Shown: positions 10,395-20,448, counted from the first letter of the stretch. The stretch is DNA of 21,466 nucleotides from Syncephalis plumigaleata (GCA_025201365.1 JAIXMF010000238.1:1-21466), one strand, 5' to 3'. Notes: generated by a model not told the origin, from the letters alone. A program made the numbers and translations.

Positions 10395-11270
10395 CACAGT
10401 AAAACCATTATACCAATGTACGTGTCAAACCATGCCAACTAAACAATAGTCCAATGATTTTAGCAAACATCTATCATTGAATATACTTTAGTTCGTACTC
10501 TTGTATACTAGGCAATAAAAGTAGCAAGTCATTGTAACCGTATCACCTAGTATTTCTCCTTCTATATCTTTTCTCTCTTTTCATGTGGGTGTGTACCACA
10601 TTCATGTTTTTGGCAAATCTATTCAGTTTTATTGTACATATGAAATCTTACTAATCGGTCAAGTATTCATGTTTACCGTGTAGCCAAAACAGGGAGATAT
10701 GTGCATTTCACATTGCATACGAACAAGTCGTGTCATTGTTTCCAGCAAATATGCTGGGAATCCATAGTTTACAGATGTCACGCCTTGACCATTGACGATG
10801 TGACTATATGGGTTTATCCGACCATTATTACTATCACTATCATTAAATAGAATGGAGCTTACCAGCTGGGTATACGTACAACCAAGCGGTAAAGCATCAA
10901 TGTCATTCCGCTAATCAGATTGCTTCTAATGCAATATCTGCATTGCATATCAAGCATGCTTGCTCCAAGGCGATAACCTGCTGCACCACCGTCCTTATTC
11001 TTTTTTCGATTCTTGTCCCTCCCCTTTTTTCTCCTCTCTTTTACTTACGTGCTCGTTCACTATTTGTGCCGAAACCTTGACACATTATCACTGTAAGCGT
11101 CCACCTACTCCTATCTGGTCTGTACGTTTCTCCGGACGTGTAGCACCGCCGGTGTGACTAATATTGATTCAAGGGATAAGAAATTGCGTTGCATTGATTT
11201 CAAAGATATATAGTTTTCTTCTGACAGCAAGAGCTCCAATATCCATTGAATTACACCTTACAAAAGTCAA

Positions 11271-11320
11271 CAATCAATCAATCAATCAATCGTCATCATC
11301 ATCATCATCGTCATCAATCA
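11271..11320. repeat. (CAAT)n followed by (TCA)n
   Basis: About five CAAT units run directly into TCA/TCG units, roughly 120 nt before the D start codon. Confidence 0.75.
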
Positions 11321-11441
11321 TCGCTTGTTCGTGTGTATGTCGTGAGTGTGAATAGTATTACATCAAAGGTGGCCTAACTACTCCTCGGTGGATATCCGTT
11401 CAAATTATCATTACCATTATCACTGTCGAATTATCGATAAT

Positions 11442-12634
11442 ATGGGTAATCATCAAAGCAAAAAACGTCGACCTTATAGAGGTAGTGACACGCAAAGTGA
11501 ACGTATGTATATGATGAAAAATGAGTATGTAAATGAACAAGTTCTAAGAGGCAGTTGCACGAATGTCACAAAATGAAATAGGATCAGTGAGCAATGAGCG
11601 ACGTGAAAATGGATACATTCTCGAAATGAGCATAGAGGAGATTGACCGGTAGGTGTTTTGTCACGAGCGAACCATCTAAGCTAGCGTTAAAACCAACGAA
11701 TATCACACATACGCATACGCAACAATAGACTGAATCATATCCACAATGTGTTCGTCGACATTAGTGGCACATTACACCACGTTTCACTTGACAATCCACG
11801 ACACGTAGTTGATATCGGTAGTGGTACCGGTATATGGATGAAGGTAGGAATGAAGCAGTTGTACAAAGTGTTGTCTTCACTCAGCATACGTAACACACAC
11901 ATGTATATGTAGAATATGGCCATGAAGTTTCCTGACACTCAGTTTCACGGCGTTGACTTGTTCGTCGACGTATGCCAAGAGCACATCCTACCCAATTGTA
12001 AATACATCCAGCATAATGTATTCAATGGTAATGTAGGGCGATGCCTAGCATGTACACCGAGCTAATCCTCCGTATAGGCCTGCCATTTGGCGAGCAGTCT
12101 ATCGACTATGTGCATCAGCAATTGTTCAATATCGTGGTGCGTACCGAACAATGGCCGCAACTATGTGCCGATTATTATCGCGTGCTTGCACCGGGCGGTC
12201 AAGTTGAAATAGCGGAGATCGATGGCACTCAGTTGTCCAAGGGTCCTGCCGCTCAGCGTATGGAGAACTGGATAATGCAGTCATTGAAGCAGCGTCAACT
12301 AGACTTGGGCGACATCCATCGATTGCCGCAACTACTTGCCGACACGGGATTCATCGGGATCGAACATCGAATCATTAGTATACCCAGTGGATGTACCGCA
12401 GGAAAGTACGGCGAGATGGCATGGCTCGGTTGGAATAGCTTTGCGCGTATTATGCTGCCGCTACTGCTAGATGACGGCGTTGCCGCCTGGGAGTTCGAGC
12501 AAACGATGCTGGAATGGCAGCGTGAAGTCAAGGAACTGCCGAGTATCACTCAACTTCATGTCTACTCAGCTCGTCGTCCTGGTAGCGCGACGACACCTTC
12601 TCAAACCGCGTATACCGACACAGATCGATGGTAG
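11442..12634 (+). CDS. Methyltransferase D: short predicted N-myristoylated class I SAM-dependent methyltransferase
   Basis: The model is 11442-11502, 11582-11648, 11729-11843, 11913-12027 and 12078-12634, giving 304 residues, the smallest paralog. The first intron (79 nt, GTATGT...AAATAG, phase 1) is inferred: the MG frame stops at 11574-11576, while the next open frame carries the family segment before E-E-I-D-R. MGNHQSKKRRPYR is a very strong N-myristoylation plus polybasic match (Gly2, Ser6, Lys7). The linker to the catalytic domain is only about 25 residues. Motif I is VVDIGSGTGIW at 69-79, the acidic residue is in HGVD, and APGG is at 157-160. The G-x-W-G-G signature is replaced by SGCTAGKYG near 223-231. 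Exons 3 and 4 are 115 nt each, exactly as in B. The substrate is unknown. The first intron is the weakest part of the model; a frameshift is the alternative. Confidence 0.82.
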
Positions 12635-15002
12635 TACGGGTCGATGAATCCATCCAACTCTAATACAATAATACGAGATGCTTGTTCACCTCTTATTAGA
12701 CAAGCACTCTGCTATAAATTATTCTACAACCATTGTAACCGGGGATCATCACATGACGATGAGTGTACGCCCTATGTACGCACACACATACGATATGGCC
12801 TTTTCATTCCATTCGTAACACACACATATATATGTATTTATACGTATAAATTGTCAATTTGTATAGAATAGCATGTAATGTGTAAATACACACACACACA
12901 CACACACACACTAAGAGCGACGAACACATGCCTAACCATGTTTGGAGTATTATAATTATAAAACACAATATTGACAACCGAGCGAATAACGAATGCTTTA
13001 ATCGCCAGAGTACGGTCAGATATACGAGCCATATGTATCCCCTTCATGTTCACCTATTCTCTATGGTACGAGAATGTTTTAAATTATCAAATGAGCATCA
13101 TGCGTGTAATCTATACTCTAATACGGATTGCTAGATGTATCATTCCTGACGTGGTATAATGGGGCATATCAGTTACACCTAGCACTACCACGGTTATCTG
13201 GTCATTGTAGACCGCGTGTTTTTGCCATCAAAACAAGCAATTGGCCTTTCCGCTTCCTCATTTCTTTCTATCGAATCGGTAAATTGTACAACACCGTATC
13301 TACACGTTCCTATCTGGTCATTGATGGTATGGCAGGGAGAACAAGCGCGTGCTATCACGAAGTTCAATGTGTAGATAATTAGCAGATGACAGCGATCATC
13401 GGTCTGCTCGATTCCGATATCATTTGGCACTTGTCGATTTAAGCCTGCATGTAACGTAAGACGATCCATTAATGTTGTATTCAACTATTGCCGTTGTAAT
13501 AAGATTATTGCGTAATATTGTAATTTATCAGCTAGGCAAGATTAACTATTTATAGACTATAGCATTCCTCACTATCATCTATATGTCATTGCCTTTCTTT
13601 CTTGCTTGCTTATTTGTTATAACTAAATGACTGATTGCATCGTCATTGACATTAGTGTCTGTAGCATCATTCTAGGCTAATTTGCATCATTGAAGCACCA
13701 TGTTTCATGCTAGCATTCTACTTTCCTTTTTCCACGATTAGTTTCACGAAGTTCACGCGTTACCTTTGTCGTATAGTAGACGGCATTCGCTATTCGTTCG
13801 CCTTTTCTCGTCTCCTAACTGTACCCCTCAATGAAGCAATACCTACCGCCTAATTTCTCGCTTTCTCTCTCTCGTCCTTTCCCCGCTTTCTTTATGCTTA
13901 TCTTGAGTGTCATCGGGAACATGACTGGTGGATTCAACTTTTTGCGCGTCCCATAAAGAATACATGCGGATTCGGCACAATATGCACGTGGTGACGCGAT
14001 TCAGCGGTTGTTCCACGGCACTCTTATTTGTTGCCTAATTTTAAGCAATCACCACTAAACAGAGGGTGCCTGCGTTGTACACGGTCAGAGAAGAATGAGC
14101 TCATCTCCTCATCAGAACAGTTCTATACATCATTCTATTGTCTGGATAGAACTTGCCGCTGTTTCAGTATCAAAGCACCGCGGCCTGTTCTTCCGTGAGC
14201 GTCGTTCTATTTAACCAACGCCTAACGTGCTCGCCTATTATTCGTATTATTCATCCGGTTATGCATCCCACTCAATTAAACTAACGACCTTTTATTCTGT
14301 TTTACTGATATTATTTCATACGATTTACGAATTAAAAGCATTAGCAAGCTAAATGACAAATTAGCAAATCTGGACCTAATAATAATATCGCTATTACTTT
14401 AATCGAATTACAATTTTGACTCATTACCATTACAATACGCGCACGCAAGTAAGTATACTCGCTAATAATCGTAAGAGTAAAATGTGTTCTGTGCTTCATT
14501 CTTGTTTCTTCTTTTGCTCGTTAATCCGTTATAAGCATTATTATATACTTGACTGCACGTAGACTGCTATCCCTTTTTTTGTTCTGCTTTTGACATCATC
14601 TAAAGTAGATAGTGATGTGTGCTCCATTTGCAAATTGACATGTTGTAATACATATTGTCATTTCAGTGGTTGTTCATTATTTCCATCATATGATATTAAT
14701 TCTTTATTATATATATTTCTTTGACAATTATATTATAGTCTCCTGGTTTGTTACGCAAGTGATATTATCACAATCCGACGACAGAGTTATCAGCATTACT
14801 CCCTCCTACTAGCTGACCGACTACTCGACGAATTAAACAGTATCGCATACTATTATCGGTGTAGTGCTTTTGGAAGCCAGCGACTAACATAAAATCAATC
14901 CAATTGATAACAGTAACTAAACGTCAAGGAAAAGATTATAACGCTTTTAAACTTGCAATAGCGTATCCATCACGTTTACTTTATTCCGCATTCTGTTTTG
15001 TC
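12635..15002. other. Long spacer between methyltransferases D and E
   Basis: This stretch is about 2.4 kb with no gene I can support. It contains a CA microsatellite (12888-12911), a TC-rich stretch near 13857-13890, and otherwise non-repetitive AT-rich DNA. The open frames (for example a 96-codon frame on the minus strand at 13194-13484) show no recognisable domain. The frame of gene E stays open upstream of its first ATG to about 14865, so a missed upstream exon is possible. Confidence 0.5.
12888..12911. repeat. (CA)n microsatellite
   Basis: This is a perfect CA run of about 12 units in the spacer after gene D. Confidence 0.9.
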
Positions 15003-17490
15003 ATGCCAATGCCCGATCCTTTTTGGTCTTTATCACCGTCGTCGTTGTCGTCGTTGTCGTCGTCCGCATTACCGTCATCCTCCCCGCCAGTTTCAAGTCC
15101 ATTGGCCAATGCATCCTATAGACATTTAAGCGCAACCACCATATCATCCACCACTACCACTATCACCACCGCGAGAACCGTGAAATATCGCAGTTCATAC
15201 GCGACACTATTAAGGAAACCCAAGTCTATTAAGATAGTGCATCCTACTCTACGCGAGCAAGATGATTCACCGTCAAATGCTCGCCAAGCGAAATCATCAC
15301 GTCGACTGTCAGCAATGGCGACCGAGAAGTTGCGTCGTATCGGTAGAAGCATGCGTTTCTGGCGTCATTGCTTCTTTATCGCTGATCTCCCGACAAGTAG
15401 AAGCAGTGGTAGTAGTAGCAATACGCCTGCCATGAGAAGATGTCCCATGCAAACGCAACCCGCTTACAAGACCACCATCGTATCCAAGCCCACTTCATCC
15501 ATGCAAAGTACCATTCATGCCAAATACTCGAGCTACGAGAGCTGGGCGTCCGATCAGCCTTTATATCTTCAGGATGATTATACCACGGATGTTTCCGTAT
15601 TCTACGATTGGTACGCGAGTCCAAACACCGAGAAAGACCAGTTTACCGCGTCATTCTACGTCGACGATAGTATCGCCTATTCCTGCGATAATTTGTCCAT
15701 GCCATCTCATAGAATCTCCCGCACCTACTCGGGCACCTGTCTTTCCAATAAGAATCATAACCATACAAATCGCCTTCTAGACGCGCAGCCATCATTACCG
15801 CCATCACCATTACCGCCATCATCATTACCATTACCATTATCATTATCATCGTCATCGTCATCGTCATCGTCATCATTATATAGTAGAAATCGTCACATGT
15901 CAGCGGGAGCTGGCGACAGGAGTAGGCAATCATCACGTCTGCCTCCATTGCCTCCGTCGCCGAAAACGGCCGATTGCTTTCCTGGTCCATCATCGAGTAT
16001 CACGCAAGTAACATCCGGTCCATCATCGTTGCCATTATCGATGGTGTCACCACATGCGGTTATGCAATCTCCGGTGGTGGTCAAGCCACTCGAGTCGCGA
16101 TCGGCATCGTCTAGAATGTCCCGTAAAGAGTCGTCTCATACGTTGAAATCAACTCGAAATAGCAGTCAGCATTCTCCACTTGACATCAATAGAGAGTTCA
16201 CCCTAGCATCGCCGGCTACCATATCATCCGCCAGTAATTTCAACGAGTTTGTGCAATCTTCTCTAACTGCAGGCGGAAATAAACTGCGCAAACGTTCGAC
16301 TACTCAAATGAGTATTCATCCTCAGCATCGTGGTATATCCACGCCCATATTGCCTGAAACGCCGCGTCGCTCAACCAACACTGCACCTTGTAGTCGTAAT
16401 GTAAGCATCGACTTGGTCATGCTTAGTCCGAGTGATACGATCGCTTCCCTCCCCGTTAGTCGGCATGGAAGTATTAATAGTGCAGCCAGTGCTTGTTCAT
16501 CAAGACGCAAAAGTGTCGACACGGCACGATCAACGCCCTGCAGTTCTAAGCGTAGATTCCGGAACAAATCCGCATTACCAGTTATTACGATTAAAGATCA
16601 ACATGAATTAGACCGGTACGTGTTATTATTATTGCCATTTATTTACTATAATATTTACTCTCTTTACATTAGGCAAGACCAATTGCACTATTTGTTGCGC
16701 ACTTTTCTGCACACTAATCATTTAGCATTTATCAATACTACCGGCAACATACTTGACATCATGACTGGTTCAGGCGTGTGGGCACTAGAAATGGCTTCGG
16801 AATATCCCGCCTGTCAGGTTCATGGTGTGGATTTACTGCCGGCACAACCCTCGCACGTCTTACCGCCCAACTGCCACTTTCGCTTAACCATTAGTATGAC
16901 CGGTAAGTTTGCCCATCTACCTATGTAAGCAAACTAATTATTTGCTATTTTATTATCATTATTATCAATCATCACTCCTAGCCTTACCTTATCAGAATGA
17001 TGAGTTCGAGTATCTACACCATCGATTCGTTGCTCTACATGTCCCGCGGGAAATACAACCGGCCTATTGGCATGAATGCTACCGTGTATGTAAGCACGGT
17101 GGTATTATCGAAGTGCAGGAGCGTAACATGGTCATGCGTAATGTGGGCGAGATAGGTCAGCAGATTAACATTTGGCTCGGTAGTATTCTTATACATCAGA
17201 ATGGTATTCCGCTTGCCGTTCAAGAGATCGCGAACGATATCAAATGCGCAGGCTTCCACATACTAGACACGCAAGAATTACCGGTGGCCGTCGGACAATG
17301 GGCAGGTAACATGGGTGCGGCAGGCTTTGCGGAAATTCGTAGCTTTCTCGAGGAACATCGCGAATATCTTGTGCGTCTATTTACACTGGAAGACGGCGAG
17401 TTTGACCATTTACTAGCCGACTGGCAGACAGAGATCAACACTTATCGTACTGTCTGGACATTGCAAGTGATTATCGCACGTAAAATATAA
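15003..17490 (+). CDS. Methyltransferase E: class I SAM-dependent methyltransferase with a very long Ser/Pro-rich N-terminal region
   Basis: The exons are 15003-16615, 16673-16902 and 16982-17490, giving 783 residues from the first in-frame ATG. The first 537 residues are low complexity: Ser, Pro and Thr runs, basic patches (KSSRR, RRIGRSMR) and a long poly-Ser stretch. No domain is visible. The catalytic domain starts near 534 (HELDR): motif I is ILDIMTGSGVW at 564-574, D591 is in HGVD, KHGG at 652-655 replaces R-P-G-G, and GQWAGNMG is at 719-726. Introns are phase 2 (57 nt) and phase 1 (79 nt), at family positions; the middle intron is lost. The 57-nt intron is a multiple of three without a stop, so retention would insert 19 residues. 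Unlike its paralogs it has no Met-Gly start; a missed upstream exon is possible. The catalytic part is certain, the true N-terminus is not. Confidence 0.8.
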
Positions 17491-17730
17491 GCTATTCATT
17501 AGAGTATGCGATACTCCAGAGTAGTCATACCATTGCCAATTTTAAATATAATCAGTCTATCAAGTCTGTTTATCGTTTTGCTTAACTCGTACTATCATTT
17601 CTATCATTATCTTCATTGTTTATTCATTAAATGTAACATCGAATCATGATGTGAAACATTGTTTATTTACTGTTATACTACATGCGTGTAATGTTTTCCT
17701 TTAACTTGGTCGATTGGCAAAGCTATATTT

Positions 17731-17754
17731 ATACATACATACATACATACATAC
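17731..17754. repeat. (ATAC)n microsatellite
   Basis: Six perfect tetranucleotide units lie about 240 nt after the gene E stop. Confidence 0.85.
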
Positions 17755-17770
17755 AGGACATTCCTGTTTG

Positions 17771-17776
17771 AATAAA
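17771..17776 (+). terminator. Candidate polyadenylation signal of gene E
   Basis: AATAAA lies 280 nt after the E stop, just after the ATAC repeat. It is the first clear consensus match downstream. Confidence 0.35.
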
Positions 17777-18363
17777 TAGAATAATCCATGACAACAAGTT
17801 TACAATGGAGGTATACATACACACGGACATGGACACGGACACACGATTGTTACCAATTGATCATATGCTTGGTATTAGTCATATGTCAGCCTTTGGCTGA
17901 ATGAATTGCCGCGGACAAGCATTAACAAAGCGTAACACTCAATTCGAATAATGAATACATTCACGAATATTCTATGCATTTTCATTGTTCTCAAAGCTTG
18001 ATGAATCTACAAAATGAATAATGAAGAATAAAGAAAGGTGATGGTACGCATCTAGACCGGTCCATGGACGTGCACGATCGTTACTAGTGGCTCAATTCCC
18101 CCCTCCCCCCCATTCACTCATTTGCATGCCTCGACTGTAATGCAACGGATGTTTCTATAGGAAACTTTAACACTGTCGTGCCAATCATTCTGCAAAAAAG
18201 GACTGAGTAAACCATGCATTCTTGTAAGTGATGGCGAGTGCATATCGCGTGTCACTACCATAATCACCACACGCACACGTGTGTATATGTACATGCCTAT
18301 CATTGGCTATCTGTACATGTGGGTTGGACAATGTTTCGTAATGTCCCTCCATTTATGCAAAAT

Positions 18364-18389
18364 GAGAGAGGAGAGAGGAGAGAGGAGGA
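18364..18389. repeat. GAGAG-type purine repeat
   Basis: Tandem GAGAGAG units form a short purine run in the E-F spacer. Confidence 0.7.
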
Positions 18390-19304
18390 TAGGTGGACAG
18401 GTCAAGCGACAAGTAAACCGGATAAATTCGCATGCATCAAACGCTGCACTGGCATGACAATGAAGATACGACGATTACCTTCCATAGTTAACAGTTCAAC
18501 TTTACTATCCATTCAGTAGCAACTGCAATATCATCAATATCATTGATTACATTCATTTCCTTACGTACTGCGCGCTCTTTCCTTTCTATTCTTTTTTAAC
18601 CATACTCTCATCCTGCGATATTCATCATCTCCATCATCTTCTTCATCTTCATCAGTATTACTAGCCATCTGTATTGCTGGCACATTACTACATACATACC
18701 AATTTCTCCCATCGTTTATTAGTATACTCGCATACTAGTGTATACATCATTAATGTGCTACCGTGCTCATATGCATTGATTGTTCACGCACATACACTAT
18801 CGTTCACAGTTGCTCGGCAAATTAAGTGACTAGCTTCTAAGCAATACAAATGAGAACCTTGAGACGTCGCTAACTGCATCGGCGCCTTGTATTTGCATAT
18901 CCCTTCTACTCATAGCGGTACACGATAGCAGACGTATAATCATTGATCATCTATAAAAGTGTTTCCTACGCTATCATCACATCTCGCTTTCTCCTTCATC
19001 ATTCTCGGATTGTACTGCCAGGTTTATGTATCATCTTGTTTCTTCTTTCGTCAGTTGCTAATTGTGCGTGTGCAATCACAACTAGGTTGACTAATTATCA
19101 TATTTTTGCAATTAACTATTATTTCCATTTATTGTCATTTATTACCAAGTTACAACATCGGAGTTTCATTACTCATACTGACTTTTTTCTCTTGTCCCTT
19201 GCCTTTTCCTTGTCCTTCCTTGCCTATTGTGAGCGATAAATATCAGTCCTTCTTTTGTTTAATAACCAAAAGTGCTAGCACTTTATTATCCTCTACCTTT
19301 CTTC

Positions 19305-19342
19305 ACTACGACTACGACGACAACGACAACGACAACGACTAC
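19305..19342. repeat. ACTACG/ACGACA repeat in the leader of gene F
   Basis: Tandem ACGACA hexamers are flanked by ACTACG units and lie 20-57 nt before the F start codon. They keep a frame open upstream of the ATG, but that frame has no in-frame ATG before 19362. Confidence 0.75.
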
Positions 19343-19361
19343 TATTCCACCTCATTCGAAC

Positions 19362-20448
19362 ATGGGCCAGTCCAACACCAAACATCCTCGAATCCGACGA
19401 CGTGGATCGGAGTTATCACCCTCGACGGATAAATCGATTTATTCCTCTACAAGCATGGATTCATTCGACAAAAGTAAAAACAATCTACTTAGTGTTCGTA
19501 TAGTGAATCCATTTGCAATCGATTGTAAACGCAAGAAGAGTCTGTCGTCTACAAGTGATCAGAGCGGATATAGCTGCTACTTACTGCCGACGAATATACA
19601 CGAGAGTGAGCGACTAAACAAGCAGCATGAATTCCTAAGGATGGGACTAAAGACCAACCATTTTGCCCCGATCCATCATCCCAGGAAGGTACTTGATGTC
19701 GGCACGGGAACCGCAATCTGGATCAAGGACATGGCGAGACTATGGCCATCATCGAAATTCTACGCCATGGATTTGATACATCCTGGATCGCAAGATGTCA
19801 AGTTTAAGTTTGCATTTGCCGACTACTCACCGGTAAGTATAATGGTTAATAAGTGTTTGTAGTAGATCTACACGCTACTATTCCAAACGTATTTATACCG
19901 ACACGATGGCTGATCTATTACTCCTCAGGTCTACCGTATTCTAGTAAGACGTTCGACTATGTACATCAACGGTTTCTATCCTCGGCCATCCCTACAATAA
20001 ATGGATGTCGGTATTGGAGGAACTCTATCGAGTAACACGTCCTGGTGGCTATCTCGAAATCGTCGACACAAACGTGAAACTCTCCACGGTAGGACCTATA
20101 ACCGGTCAGATATTCGCACTCATTACCAACATGATGTCACTGGGCGGTATCGATTTGGAACTAGTCGGCAATGAGCTCGGGCTATGGCTAACGGAGGTTG
20201 GCTTCGAGCTAGTTGAGAAACGTATCGGTAAAGTGCCCGTCGGTGAATGGGGAGGCAAGACAGGCCAGATGTGCTTTAACTCTTGGTGCCCTGCTCATAC
20301 GTTCGCTCAAGATAAACTACTCGCCTCGAATTCATTGCGTTCCTGGGACTTTGAACTACTAATGAGCGAATGGCAGGCCGAGATCGAGGAAATCAATACG
20401 AGTTGCGAAATGGTAATCTACGTGGCTAGACGTCCACTCAAAGCATAG
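19362..20448 (+). CDS. Methyltransferase F: predicted N-myristoylated class I methyltransferase with an apparent frameshift
   Basis: Exon 1 runs from 19362 to 19836 (or 19832) and exon 2 from 19929 to 20448. MGQSNTKHPRIRRR fits N-myristoylation (Gly2, Thr6, Lys7) with a basic cluster. A Ser-rich linker of about 70 residues leads to the catalytic domain: motif I is VLDVGTGTAIW at 110-120 (Ala in place of the last Gly), D137 is in YAMD, and then FDYVHQRF, RPGG, VGEWGGKTG and EWQAEI follow. Two frame problems exist. The strong donor GTAAGT at 19833 leaves the wrong phase, while GTATAA four bases later restores the family phase 1. Then only 8 nt separate the conserved Pro (19991-19993) from the conserved Trp (20002-20004), where paralogs A, B and C have 9, so the frame shifts by one base. 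Everything downstream stays open to the stop. This is either a recent pseudogene or an assembly indel. Only the phase-1 family intron is kept. Confidence 0.75.

Larger units (their letters stand above)
10250..11441. other. Spacer between methyltransferases C and D
   Basis: This stretch is about 1.2 kb with no supported gene. It holds the C 3' UTR (TA tract, two AATAAA), unremarkable AT-rich sequence, and a pyrimidine-rich stretch near 10980-11050. The ATCA and TCA microsatellites at 11271-11320 are the last distinct element before the D start. Confidence 0.55.
17491..19361. other. Spacer between methyltransferases E and F
   Basis: This stretch is about 1.9 kb without a supported gene. It holds the E 3' UTR, an ATAC microsatellite, GGACA-type short repeats near 17823-17843, a C-rich stretch at about 18098-18110, a GAGAG run (18364-18389), CATCTT-type repeats near 18620-18655, and a pyrimidine-rich leader before F. 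The small open frames are unrecognised. Confidence 0.5.

Noticed and set aside
13159-13182. Met-Gly start (MGHISYT) as a missing first exon for gene E
   Set aside because: It is about 1.8 kb upstream, lacks Ser/Thr at position 6 and a basic residue at 7, and stops after seven codons without a good donor.
13194-13484. 96-codon minus-strand ORF in the D-E spacer
   Set aside because: It shows no family resemblance and no splice or start context, and its length is expected by chance in 2.4 kb of non-coding DNA.
19991-20005. Programmed -1 frameshifting in gene F
   Set aside because: There is no X-XXY-YYZ slippery heptamer at the shift site, and no paralog has a similar arrangement. A one-base deletion or assembly error is simpler.
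3049-20448. Secondary-metabolite gene cluster
   Set aside because: Only methyltransferase copies are present; no backbone synthase, oxidase, transporter or regulator is visible between PAN2 and the G-patch gene.
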